This document shows positions 34,122-42,999 of a stretch of 64,000 nucleotides of DNA, one piece after another (position 1 is the first letter of the stretch; each line of letters opens with the position of its first letter). The DNA comes from Halomonas binhaiensis (GTDB taxonomy: Bacteria > Pseudomonadota > Gammaproteobacteria > Pseudomonadales > Halomonadaceae). The translations under genes were made by a program, and so were the position numbers. Location of the stretch: positions 2,542,001 to 2,606,000 of the forward strand of contig NZ_CP038437.2 in NCBI RefSeq assembly GCF_008329985.2, read 5' to 3'. The notes beneath the pieces are model-generated. The model saw only the letters and a list, made by a program, of their open reading frames with translations. It was not told where the DNA came from and did not search any database.

Positions 34122-34401
34122 GATTCTGTCAAATATTGGACAAAGCAGTGGGGACATGCGGCAAGCCTCTTGCACAATAGTGCGCTGCGCCAGAAAAGAT
34201 GCATAAGTAGAAATCAGTTCAGATTAATCATATTAGCCCTCATATTTAATATGCTAACTATTTTTTCATAATTGGAAAGCTTAGACAGATAGCCAAAAGA
34301 TTAATACCTCTAAATCAATTCGGAGGGTATTATATATAATATATAAATGTTTTTCTAAGTATCAGTGTAAAAATAAGATTCATACGCAGAGGAAAATAAA
34401 A

Positions 34402-34896
34402 GTGACAGATGTGACTGACATTCGCAGGGCTTATAAGGACTACAAATTTCGACGCGACAAACACTGGAGTGATTTAGGCAGGGTTGCTTTCAATTTCAAG
34501 AATGCATTTTCTGAATATATTGGCGTAGATAACCTGACATATGTTGATAGCGATGGCAAAAAAATTGAATATGTCCAGATCGGGCACGGGCGAGATGGCA
34601 AGTTTATCGCTGCTTCAAACCCTTACGACAATATTTTCCATAATGAGGGATTAGATCTAGAGTTCATCGTCAGGATCGTCATAGACGAGGATGAGATTGT
34701 TTATCCCAAGACTCCCATTTACTTCAGTTTTACAATTAGCAAGGAAGAGTTAGGGTATAATTTGACTTATAATCCGCCCAGCGAAGGAAGAGACTTTGAT
34801 ATCAAGACTGGAGATAGATCAAGTTTCTCTTCCGTATGTGAATCTCTTGCATCTGACCTTGTGACAATGTTTGAAGGAACACTTTTCCCCGACTGA
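34402..34896 (+). CDS. Hypothetical protein in the AT-rich patch
   Basis: A 164-residue soluble acidic protein that I do not recognise. It starts at a GTG with AGAGGA about eight bases upstream. The sequence is mixed alpha/beta with no signal peptide, membrane helix or known motif (FSFTISKEELGYNLTYNPPSEG in the C-terminal half). Base composition is clearly more AT-rich than the chromosome around it, with many AAA, ATT and TAT codons, pointing to horizontal acquisition. It has no close neighbour on either side; single-gene cargo of this kind is often an immunity or adaptor protein, but nothing here proves that. Confidence 0.6.
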   Translation: MTDVTDIRRAYKDYKFRRDKHWSDLGRVAFNFKNAFSEYIGVDNLTYVDSDGKKIEYVQIGHGRDGKFIAASNPYDNIFHNEGLDLEFIVRIVIDEDEIVYPKTPIYFSFTISKEELGYNLTYNPPSEGRDFDIKTGDRSSFSSVCESLASDLVTMFEGTLFPD

Positions 34897-35677
34897 CCCA
34901 TGACTCATGTGACACCTGACTGCAGCCAGTCTATCGAGCAGACTACTTCATATCTAGCAGACAGTCTTTCGTCGGCCCTGCCGCCCAGAAAAGTCTGGCG
35001 CAGCTGCAGAAGCTGCTACCAATCAATGCCTCGGCATTCCGCCGAGGCTTTATCACTCCCGCCTCGTGGGCTATCTTAGCTTTGTCAACAAGACAATAGA
35101 CAAACACCACTTAAAATCATTCATTTACCATCCCCTGGTCTTGCCTCATTCCCTGGATCAGGCTCATCTTTTCCTATCAGCAGGAAAGTAATGTTAGCTG
35201 ATAAGGGATCGGTGCCGGTGCCGAGGACCGGAACAGATGGAGCAATAAATTTAGCTAATATTTTATAGCTTAAAAAACTTCATAAAACAGAAGTTATTTA
35301 GTATTACAAGAAATACTTTTCAGTGCCGTGCCCCACCCTGGAAAAAACATTGCACTACCCTTTCTCTCGATCTCAGTCAGTATTTCATTGTAACTAGACT
35401 TGAGAAAATCAATCGCCACCTAATTTTTTCCAGACTATTGATTTGGCCATTCATGGGGAGAACAATGGGCTTTAGACTGGATACCAGTCCCTTCTCACCA
35501 TATCTCCTACATCCTACAAAGCCAATTTCCTATAAACCATATCGTCAATCTCTTACACCCATGTTTATTACTTTAAGTTAGGGTGCTTCTTCGGGCACAT
35601 CAAGATCAAAAGCACAACCAGACAATAACAAAACATTCAAAAATGCAACCAAACTCAATACAAGGTTACAATAAATC
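34897..35677. other. 781-bp AT-rich intergenic region, no intact gene seen
   Basis: A possible terminator lies at 35028-35051. Otherwise the stretch is AT-rich, with stop codons in all frames. A short open segment around 34951-35095 could be a decayed coding fragment, but I could not match it. The sulfotransferase-like gene probably has its promoter in the last 150 bp. Confidence 0.5.
35028..35051 (+). terminator. Terminator-like hairpin
   Basis: The 8-bp stem GCCTCGGC / GCCGAGGC with a five-base loop is followed by TTTAT. It stands 130 bp after the hypothetical gene at 34402. Confidence 0.5.
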
Positions 35678-36733
35678 ATGATGGGAAAATGCATTATACA
35701 TTATGGCATGCACAAGACAGGATCGTCTTCAATCCAGAAAACTCTCCAGAGAAACCTGCAGGACAGTCAATTCTACTATTTAAATATCAATAGTAGTGGC
35801 AATCATAGCAAGCCAATACGGAACGCTTTTTATAATACGGATAAAAACATCATTGCTGATCATAATAGCTCGAATCAGCTAGAGACCATGCGACATGGAA
35901 AGCGTTTACGCTCTATAATTGAAAATGAGCTAGAAAAGGCAGGAAATCGAGTCACGATAATCTCAGGAGAGTCGATTTCTATAATGTCCCAGGAGTCACT
36001 AATTTATTTTAGGGACACTCTATCCAAGTATTTTTACGATATACAACTGGTTGGGTATATTCGGCCACCAGCTTCTTTCATTGAAAGCGCTTTCCAACAA
36101 GTAGTGAAGGGTGGGGCATCAGATTTCAACTTAAATCGACTATATCCACGTTACCGAAGAAATTTCTCTAGAATAGAAAATGTCTTCGGACAAAAAAATG
36201 TTAGCTATTGGAACTTTGATACAAAAAGTTTTCCTTCAGGATGTGTAGTAACTGATTTCTGCTCACGCTTAGGTATAAAAATCAACCAAAACAGCATCGT
36301 AAAAGTTAATGAAAGCTTGTCACTCCCAGCCATAAAATTACTATATACATTTCGCAAATTCTCTTCTGAAATCAATGCAAAAAATCTTTCTATAGCAGAG
36401 GATCACGTCCTTATAAATGCACTTTCTGATCTAAAAGGCCCTAAGATAAAATTCCATTCAAGCCTATTAAGGCCTGTTCTTAGAGATAATCGAAGCTCAG
36501 CCAAATGGATGGAAAATCGTCTTGGCTATAGTCTTGAACGTCCTATTGACAACACAAGTCTTTCCATAAAATCCGAGGAGAGCCTTCTAAGAATAGGAAA
36601 GATTCCTAAAAGGTGGCTATCCGAGAAGCTTGACGCTGAATATCATAAAAAATGGAAACAAGAATTAACCCCAAAAGAGATTGCAGAATGGATGAAGTTA
36701 TATCGAGAGAAGCTGCTATTAGAGAGACGCTGA
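35678..36733 (+). CDS. Sulfotransferase-like P-loop protein in the AT-rich patch
   Basis: A 351-residue protein opening with HYGMHKTGSSSIQKTL, the PAPS 5-prime-phosphate-binding loop of bacterial and cell-surface glycan sulfotransferases. A later QLVGYIRPPASFIESAFQQ fits the 3-prime-phosphate-binding Arg/Ser region. It would transfer sulfate from PAPS to a carbohydrate or similar hydroxyl group, perhaps a surface polysaccharide. The gene is strongly AT-rich in codon choice (many ATA, AAA, TTA), unlike flanking genes, and stands alone, which suggests transfer from a low-GC donor. The acceptor is unknown, and a second in-frame ATG one codon downstream is equally possible. Confidence 0.72.
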   Translation: MMGKCIIHYGMHKTGSSSIQKTLQRNLQDSQFYYLNINSSGNHSKPIRNAFYNTDKNIIADHNSSNQLETMRHGKRLRSIIENELEKAGNRVTIISGESISIMSQESLIYFRDTLSKYFYDIQLVGYIRPPASFIESAFQQVVKGGASDFNLNRLYPRYRRNFSRIENVFGQKNVSYWNFDTKSFPSGCVVTDFCSRLGIKINQNSIVKVNESLSLPAIKLLYTFRKFSSEINAKNLSIAEDHVLINALSDLKGPKIKFHSSLLRPVLRDNRSSAKWMENRLGYSLERPIDNTSLSIKSEESLLRIGKIPKRWLSEKLDAEYHKKWKQELTPKEIAEWMKLYREKLLLERR

Positions 36734-36789
36734 ACTATTGCTTCAAAAATATGATCAGCATGTAGCGATAAACCGTTAACCAGTCGATT

Positions 36790-36930
36790 TTACAAGAGCT
36801 TATCTCGCAAGAACGAAGGCATTGCCAGGAACAGGCCAAGCGGCAGACCTGCGTCGCGCGTCTCCATCGGGTCCTCGCGAATATCAAGATCATCTGACTG
36901 AACGAGAATAAGTGTGCCCGCTTGATACAC
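36790..36930 (-). pseudogene. Possible 3-prime gene remnant
   Basis: On the reverse strand, 46 open codons from a GTG at 36930 to a TAA at 36790 have chromosome-like codon use and read through QSDDLDIREDPMETRDAG and LPLGLFLAMPSFLRDKLL. No start with a ribosome-binding site was found. It may be the C-terminal end of a gene broken by insertion of the AT-rich patch. The family is not recognised. Confidence 0.3.
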
Positions 36931-36972
36931 GTGTGCAGTACTGCTGCAAGCGGATACCACCAGAGCTAAAAA

Positions 36973-37005
36973 GTGCCGGCTGGCACATCATCGTCCAGCC
37001 GGCAC
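36973..37005 (-). terminator. Terminator of the YbaK-family gene
   Basis: On the reverse strand the 11-bp stem GTGCCGGCTGG / CCAGCCGGCAC is followed by TTTTTAGC. It starts 12 bp after the stop codon at 37017. Confidence 0.85.
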
Positions 37006-37016
37006 GTTCAATGCAC

Positions 37017-37487
37017 TTAGCGGGGCATGCTGAAAGGGCCGTGATGGCTACCCGCCATCAGGCGATCGAAGTCATTGCCACTCATGTGTACCAGGGTCTC
37101 GTGGTCGCCAGCCTCGAAGTAGATGTCTGGCTGATGACGTAGTTGGTCGTCCAGGTAGACCTCTAGGCCATATGCCTGACCCACGACGATAGCCGCTCCG
37201 GGATCACAGTCATCGAACTCCCGACATACCTCATTCTCGGTAGCGAGCTCTAGCTTCTCGTGAAATAGCCGCGACAGCTCATTCAGGTCCGCGTCACAGG
37301 TGCTGGGCACCACAGCAACACGATAACCGGTATCACTGTGGAGCATGATAGCCTTTGCCAGCTGGCTGCCGCTGACATGTGATACCTCAGCGATGCGGCT
37401 GGTCGATACCGCGCGTGGGTGGGACACCTCTTCATAGTCGATATCGCAAGCGCGGAGGTATTCCCGAATCGTCATCGGCATAGCCAT
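37017..37487 (-). CDS. YbaK/EbsC-family aminoacyl-tRNA deacylase
   Basis: A 156-residue single-domain editing protein of the YbaK/ProX superfamily. These proteins hydrolyse mischarged tRNAs such as Cys-, Ala- or Ser-tRNA(Pro). It has the conserved lysine in SGSQLAKAIMLHSD and the GAAIVVGQAYGLEVYLD segment. It lacks the Cys-tRNA-editing extras of true YbaK, so the tRNA target is open. The start at 37487 has GGAGG seven bases upstream. It is transcribed alone and closed by a terminator. Confidence 0.8.
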   Translation of the reverse strand: MAMPMTIREYLRACDIDYEEVSHPRAVSTSRIAEVSHVSGSQLAKAIMLHSDTGYRVAVVPSTCDADLNELSRLFHEKLELATENEVCREFDDCDPGAAIVVGQAYGLEVYLDDQLRHQPDIYFEAGDHETLVHMSGNDFDRLMAGSHHGPFSMPR

Positions 37488-37559
37488 GACGTTGCCTCCC
37501 TCGGCCGCAGGGGCCAAACGATCGGATGCCGTGCCTCCTGGCGTGGCGGGTTAGTTTCC

Positions 37560-37601
37560 ATATCCCCAAGCATAGCGTGCCTGCACGGTGCTCGGGGATA
37601 T
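37560..37601. repeat. 42-bp imperfect inverted repeat
   Basis: ATATCCCC pairs with GGGGATAT at the outer ends, AGCA with TGCT further in and CGTGC with GCACG at the tip, so nearly the whole 42 bp can fold into one hairpin. It stands between ybaK and the riboswitch, outside both genes. Confidence 0.55.
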
Positions 37602-37727
37602 GATTCACATTCAGGGTGCTCAAGACGCAAGACTCTTGCCGCATTCCGTGCGCCACCTCTGCCGCTTCAGTCACATCTCGACATTTCATATTGCGCTGCC
37701 TGAGGCAAGCATGCAGAATGCGCGGAA

Positions 37728-37860
37728 GAAAGGGAGTATTCTCTGGGAGCTCTCTCCCAGTGCTGTCGTCGTCAACACGGACCCAATGGTCCCGGTGGCA
37801 GCAACATCGGTCTAACCGATGGAGAAGAGACTTTCGGTAACCACACCGTTTACCGGAGGA
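37728..37860 (+). promoter_or_regulatory. yybP-ykoY-like (Mn2+-sensing) riboswitch of the TerC gene
   Basis: The leader contains AAAGGGAGTA, then a strong hairpin CTGGGAG-CTCT-CTCCCAG, then CGTCGTCAACACGGACC and a GGACC/GGTCC hairpin followed by CGGTGGC. This is the order expected of the yybP-ykoY element. The last part can pair CGGTAA with TTACCG right at the GGAGG ribosome-binding site, which would control translation. E. coli alx, a homologue of the gene downstream, carries the same riboswitch class. Confidence 0.72.
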
Positions 37861-37866
37861 TTCTCT

Positions 37867-38868
37867 ATGGCCGTTCCTGCATGGCTGTGGCTGGCGACAA
37901 CTGCTGGCATCATTGCACTGTTTCTCTTCGACTTCGCTTTCCATGCGCGCAAACCCCATGAACCGACCTTCAAGGAATCGGTAGGCTGGTCCATTTTCTT
38001 CATCAGCCTGGCGATGATCTTTGGCGCAGGTATCTGGGTCTTCTGGGGACCTCAGCATGGCGCCGAGTACTTTGCAGGCTTCGTCACCGAGAAAAGCCTC
38101 TCGGTCGATAACCTGTTCGTCTTCGTGATCATCATGGCCCGTTTTGCAGTACCGAGGATCTATCAACAGAAGGTTCTGCTACTAGGTATCGCCATTGCAC
38201 TGATCATGCGCGCGCTGTTTATCGCCTTGGGGGCTGCCGCCATCGCGCGCTTCAGCTGGGTCTTCTACCTGTTCGGCGCTTTCCTGATCTATACCGCCGT
38301 GCACCTTGCAAGAGCACACTTCAGCGAAACAAAGGATGACGATGAGGGCCAACAACCCAGTTGGATCGAACGCTATGCACGACGCGTGATTCCGGCCACC
38401 AGCGAATATCATGGTAACCGCCTGTTCGCTCGCATAGACGGCAAGAAGCTGGCAACGCCACTGTTCTTCGTTGTTGTCGCCCTTGGCTTCACCGATCTGC
38501 TCTTTGCCCTGGATTCCATTCCCGCCATCTATGGCTTGACCAAAGAGCCTTACATCGTCTTCACCACCAACGCCTTTGCCCTGCTTGGCCTGTTACAACT
38601 GTACTTCCTGTTGGGCGGGCTACTGGATCGTCTTGTTTACCTGGGGGTGGGGCTTTCCTTGATCCTCGGTTTCATCGGTACGAAGCTCGTGCTCGAAGCC
38701 CTGCACACCAATAACATTCCCTTCATCAATGGTGGGCAGCCTATCCATTGGGGACCTGAAATCCCCATCTGGTTGTCCCTGACGATCATCATCGGAACAC
38801 TGGTCATCACGACTGCCGCCAGTCTGCTCAAGACCCATGTCATCGACAGCAAGACAGATCGCCCCTGA
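37867..38868 (+). CDS. TerC/Alx-family membrane protein, probable manganese exporter
   Basis: A 333-residue inner-membrane protein with nine or so hydrophobic helices and the TerC signatures EKSLSVDNLFVFVIIM and FTDLLFALDSIPAIYG, whose aspartates are thought to bind the metal. The start at 37867 follows GGAGG by six bases; an upstream ATG in frame falls within the riboswitch expression platform and is rejected. Context with a yybP-ykoY-like leader agrees with the Mn2+ export role known for Alx. A perfect hairpin at 38911 ends the unit. Confidence 0.88.
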   Translation: MAVPAWLWLATTAGIIALFLFDFAFHARKPHEPTFKESVGWSIFFISLAMIFGAGIWVFWGPQHGAEYFAGFVTEKSLSVDNLFVFVIIMARFAVPRIYQQKVLLLGIAIALIMRALFIALGAAAIARFSWVFYLFGAFLIYTAVHLARAHFSETKDDDEGQQPSWIERYARRVIPATSEYHGNRLFARIDGKKLATPLFFVVVALGFTDLLFALDSIPAIYGLTKEPYIVFTTNAFALLGLLQLYFLLGGLLDRLVYLGVGLSLILGFIGTKLVLEALHTNNIPFINGGQPIHWGPEIPIWLSLTIIIGTLVITTAASLLKTHVIDSKTDRP

Positions 38869-38910
38869 TGCCTTGCCTCACAGCGGACAGAAGCCGAGCC
38901 TTGGATCGGC

Positions 38911-38939
38911 AAAACAGCAGCGCATTGCGCTGCTGTTTT
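38911..38939. terminator. Bidirectional terminator after the TerC gene
   Basis: A perfect 13-bp stem AAAACAGCAGCGC / GCGCTGCTGTTTT with a three-base loop gives T runs in both directions. Confidence 0.88.
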
Positions 38940-39035
38940 GCTTCAGCAAGCGACTTTCCAAGGTGAGTTCTATCATGAACACGAGTCGGCGCTCACATCA
39001 TGGTATAAGGTGCCTTTCAGACAAGGAGCAGTAAC

Positions 39036-39356
39036 GTGGGTAAACTCTTATCTCTTATCGTAATCGCCGGGCTCGCCTACAGCGGACTGTATTTCTACTA
39101 CGGCATGAGCATTCACCAGCTGATCGAAGAACAGGTCGACGACCTTGGGCTTGGCGCGCTGGAGATCAAAGGTGTCGACTACAGCTTGCAAGCCCCCCTG
39201 AGCACCCATGCCAATGTCTCGGCCGATGTCATTTACCATGGTGCCGAAGCCACTCTCGATATCCGTGTCCAGGGTCATCCTGTATTCTCCGACGAGGTGC
39301 AACTCGAACTGGGAGGTCTTCAAGCGTTGCGACTGACCATCGGTACTGACAAGTAA
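39036..39356 (+). CDS. Hypothetical membrane-anchored protein
   Basis: A 106-residue protein starting at GTG with AAGGAG about seven bases upstream. Residues 3-22 form one hydrophobic segment (LLSLIVIAGLAYSGLYFYYG), an anchor or uncleaved signal. The rest is a small periplasmic beta-rich domain with alternating hydrophobic residues (ADVIYHGAEATLDIRVQG). I do not recognise the family. It has its own start between two strong hairpins. Confidence 0.7.
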   Translation: MGKLLSLIVIAGLAYSGLYFYYGMSIHQLIEEQVDDLGLGALEIKGVDYSLQAPLSTHANVSADVIYHGAEATLDIRVQGHPVFSDEVQLELGGLQALRLTIGTDK

Positions 39357-39456
39357 CCTATTCTGATGCAGGTCATCATGACCGACTTTACGATAAAAAC
39401 AGGCAATGCAGCTCGCATTGCCTGGGACTCGCCCCATTAATCGGAGGCCCCTGGCC

Positions 39457-40083
39457 ATGGTAAGCGTCGAAAGTCTGCTCGGTGTGGCATTGATCTCTCT
39501 AGGGATGGTCCTGACGCCTGGCCCCAACATGGTGTATCTGACATCACGGACCCTATCGCAAGGTCGACTTGCAGGACTGATCTCATTGACAGGAGTCGCT
39601 CTCGGCTTCCTCTGCTACATGTTTGCCTCTGCACTCGGCCTTGCCACATTATTTGAGGCAGTACCGATCGCTTATGATGTCATACGAATCGCAGGGGCAA
39701 TCTATCTGGGATATATGGCCTGGAACATGATACGCCCCAACGGACACTCCCTGTTCGAGGCAAGAAAGCTTGCTCCCCACTCATCACAGCGTCTATTTGC
39801 GATGGGTTTGGTGACCAACCTGCTGAATCCGAAGATCGCCTTGATGTACTCGGCATTGATTCCACAGTTCATCGACGTCACCGCAGGCTCGACACTGACA
39901 CAGTTCATCCAGCTTGGTCTTGTTCAGATTGCCATAGCGGTCACTATCAACGGCATGATCGTCCTGGCAGCATCCTCCGTCAGCGAGTTCCTTGCCAGGC
40001 GACCATCGGCTATACGCGCCCAACGCCTGCTCTCAGGTTCAGTTCTCAGCTTTTTTTCCCTCGATCTCCTGCTACGGAGATAG
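39457..40083 (+). CDS. LysE/RhtB-family amino acid exporter
   Basis: A 208-residue inner-membrane protein with about six helices and the family signature MVLTPGPNMVYLTSRTLSQG near the N-terminus. It exports amino acids or derivatives such as homoserine, threonine or lysine; the substrate cannot be read from the sequence. The start at 39457 has GGAGG nine bases upstream. A hairpin (39402-39423) lies just before the gene. Confidence 0.87.
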   Translation: MVSVESLLGVALISLGMVLTPGPNMVYLTSRTLSQGRLAGLISLTGVALGFLCYMFASALGLATLFEAVPIAYDVIRIAGAIYLGYMAWNMIRPNGHSLFEARKLAPHSSQRLFAMGLVTNLLNPKIALMYSALIPQFIDVTAGSTLTQFIQLGLVQIAIAVTINGMIVLAASSVSEFLARRPSAIRAQRLLSGSVLSFFSLDLLLRR

Positions 40084-40148
40084 GACACCAGGCCCTTGAG
40101 TGCGGTCAGTGAAGGCCGGTGGGCGCGACACACCTCATGCTACGAAAA

Positions 40149-40187
40149 AGCCGCCCAATGGAAATGATATCCAAGCACTGGGCGGCT
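40149..40187. terminator. Terminator between convergent lysE and fnr-like genes
   Basis: The 9-bp stem AGCCGCCCA / TGGGCGGCT has a 21-base loop. Five T follow on the reverse strand, so it mainly serves the fnr-like gene. On the forward strand the tail is ATTTC. Confidence 0.75.
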
Positions 40188-40241
40188 ATTTCAGTTAATC
40201 CTGCCAGTATATATCGTGGAGCCCTGAGCTAGATCAGTAGA

Positions 40242-41186
40242 TTATAAGCCGGGCTTCATGAACAAATGCTTGGTAGAGCGATATGACACACTTCGACCAG
40301 TTGAACCTTTTACCTCAGCCCCTGCGGGTCGAAAGATTGGCCCTTTCTTCTGGCCAGATGCGGTTTCTTTTTGACCATGCATGTCAATCAAGTTGATGCG
40401 ACGACCAATCTGAGCCGTCGTTACCTGCCCGAAGGAGAAAGTCGCAAGACGCATGGCAGCGCCGCCTTCTTCGATCAGACAATTCATGGCATTTAGATCC
40501 TGGATATGAATATCACGACCAGAGACCGTTACCATCTTTTGCTGCTGAAAGCGCTTAAGCACACGACTGACTGTCGCTACGGCCATATCCAGATAACTGC
40601 CTACTTCGCTACGAGCCATAGGCAAGCGGAATCGATATGGAGAGTAGCCAAGACACCTGAAGCGTCTCGATAGATCCAGGAAGAAGCTGGCCAGACGCTG
40701 ATCGGCATCCTTCTGCGTATACATGCAGTGCATGCGATGGTCACCAGCCAGTTCGTCACTCATGGCATGGTAGAGCTGCGAGCGCAACGCTGGGAAATAT
40801 GTGATGAGGTCATCCAGCCGATTGAAAGGAAGCTCACAGACGGAAGAGGTTTCAAGTGCAATGACCATCCCTGGGTAATCTTCCCTGCCTATTCCATCCA
40901 GCCCCACCAACTCACTGGGAAGGTAGAAATGGCTGATCTTGCCGCAGCTATGGCTATCGCTGATCACCTGTTTGAGGCTCCCCGAACGCACAACGTAGAT
41001 ACTAGAGAAGGCGCTGTTCTGGCGAATCAATACATCCCCTTTCTTCAGGGTAATGCGGTTTCGGATGATGCCATCGAATTGAGCGATGTCCTGCTCGCCC
41101 AAGCCCAGTGGCAGACAGACAGAGCGAAGACTGCACGTCTGGCAGTGCGCCTGGTAACCTGCGTTCAAATATGGAGATGTGGGCAT
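40242..41186 (-). CDS. FNR/ANR-type regulator with altered recognition helix and C-terminal extension
   Basis: A 314-residue CRP/FNR-family protein. Oxygen-sensing cluster cysteines are present at 15, 18 and 24 (CQTCSLRSVC) and at 117 (SSVCELP). The cyclic-nucleotide-like beta barrel and dimer helix follow. The DNA-reading helix reads MAVATVSRVLKRF, where E. coli FNR has TVETISRLLGRF, so the DNA-contacting Glu is Ala (residue 204). The protein also has about 65 residues beyond the usual FNR end, ending in a basic tail. The [4Fe-4S] redox sensing is probably intact, but the DNA target may not be the standard TTGAT-N4-ATCAA. Confidence 0.82.
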   Translation of the reverse strand: MPTSPYLNAGYQAHCQTCSLRSVCLPLGLGEQDIAQFDGIIRNRITLKKGDVLIRQNSAFSSIYVVRSGSLKQVISDSHSCGKISHFYLPSELVGLDGIGREDYPGMVIALETSSVCELPFNRLDDLITYFPALRSQLYHAMSDELAGDHRMHCMYTQKDADQRLASFFLDLSRRFRCLGYSPYRFRLPMARSEVGSYLDMAVATVSRVLKRFQQQKMVTVSGRDIHIQDLNAMNCLIEEGGAAMRLATFSFGQVTTAQIGRRINLIDMHGQKETASGQKKGPIFRPAGAEVKGSTGRSVSYRSTKHLFMKPGL

Positions 41187-41372
41187 GACCGGGTCCTCAC
41201 ATAGGAGCTCATTCTCAGGAGCTCTTAGTTATTCTAGTACGAGGGGAGCCATGCCGTGGCCCAGCTCCACGAAGGGAGTCAGGGCAAGTCATGGTAACGC
41301 ACTATAGCACTGGCATATTAGGGCTTCTCTCATACTGAAGGAGGACCTTGATCAACAGGGTGCGTATAAAAA

Positions 41373-41392
41373 AGGCTGCCCAGTGGCAGCCT
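41373..41392 (-). terminator. Reverse-strand terminator downstream of znuA
   Basis: On the reverse strand AGGCTGCC-ACTG-GGCAGCCT is followed by TTTTTATA. It lies 460 bp after the znuA stop, so it may end a long znuA trailer or a separate small transcript. Confidence 0.75.
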
Positions 41393-41670
41393 GTAATACA
41401 TGTCAGGTGAGCCGTTAGAGTGAGGCCTTGCTGCTGGCCCTATCCAGATCCTTGCACAACAGATTGAAGACATTCATCTACCTGTTTTTTCCTACATGTC
41501 AAATCGGTGATTTCCTACATCCCTGCTACCTGCATGTGTTTATCATGGCTGCGTGATGCGACGTATCGACCCAGGATGGGTATTCACGCCAGGATGGCTG
41601 TCGCGTCACGTTCGGGTGTTGTCGTGGGCCAAGGATGGCGCACCTCCCCATAACACCCTGCCCGCCCCAT

Positions 41671-41790
41671 GTATTCTTGCTCTAAGTATTCTTGCTCTAA
41701 GTATTCTTGCTCTAAGTATTCTTGCTCTAAGTATTCCTGCTCTAAGTATTCCTGCTCTAAGTATTCCTGTTCGATGTTTCCCTGCCCTGC
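41671..41790. repeat. 8 x 15-bp tandem array downstream of znuA
   Basis: Units of GTATTCTTGCTCTAA start every 15 bp from 41671 to 41776. The first four are identical, units 5-6 change one T to C, and the last two are more diverged. The repeats lack spacers and are not CRISPR. Confidence 0.92.
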
Positions 41791-41852
41791 ACACATACTC
41801 AAGACGCAACGCCCATGCATGCATTTCTGTATCTGCAACGCTCCTTGTTGCT

Positions 41853-42872
<1,020 letters not shown>

Positions 42873-42916
42873 GATTGCTCCTGATCGGTTATGAGTGAAT
42901 TGAAGCCATTATGGTT

Positions 42917-42928
42917 ATGTTATAACAT
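42917..42928. promoter_or_regulatory. Zur box in the znuA / znuCB divergent promoter
   Basis: The palindrome ATGTTATAACAT, in the wider context GGTTATGTTATAACATCTC, matches the gammaproteobacterial Zur operator core (GTTATGTTATAACATAAC). It lies 44 bp from the znuA start and about 70 bp from znuC, so zinc-bound Zur could repress both sides. Confidence 0.88.
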
Positions 42929-42999
42929 CTCTGTTCATGTCAAGCACAAGATGCCTTGTACTCAGCATCGATTCCCTACTGACTTCTCCGGACAGCGTC

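Larger units (their letters stand above)
41187..41852. other. 666-bp intergenic region with a terminator and an 8 x 15-bp array
   Basis: Apart from the hairpin at 41373-41392 and the array at 41671-41790 nothing gene-like was seen. Open frames across the array are translations of the repeat. Transcripts reading past the znuA end would include the array before reaching the hairpin. Confidence 0.55.

Noticed and set aside
33915..34175. 86-codon reverse frame overlapping the 13-bp array
   Set aside because: No ribosome-binding site and no recognisable motif. The frame stays open mainly because of the repeat.
37819..37866. Longer N-terminus for the TerC protein
   Set aside because: It would be translated from the riboswitch expression platform. 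GGAGG is placed for the start at 37867.
39402..39423. Terminator of the small membrane protein gene at 39036
   Set aside because: The stem is good, but its T run lies on the reverse strand, where no gene ends nearby, so its function is unclear.
42937..42999. Upstream start for znuC
   Set aside because: It begins only eight bases from the Zur palindrome and adds residues without similarity to ZnuC.
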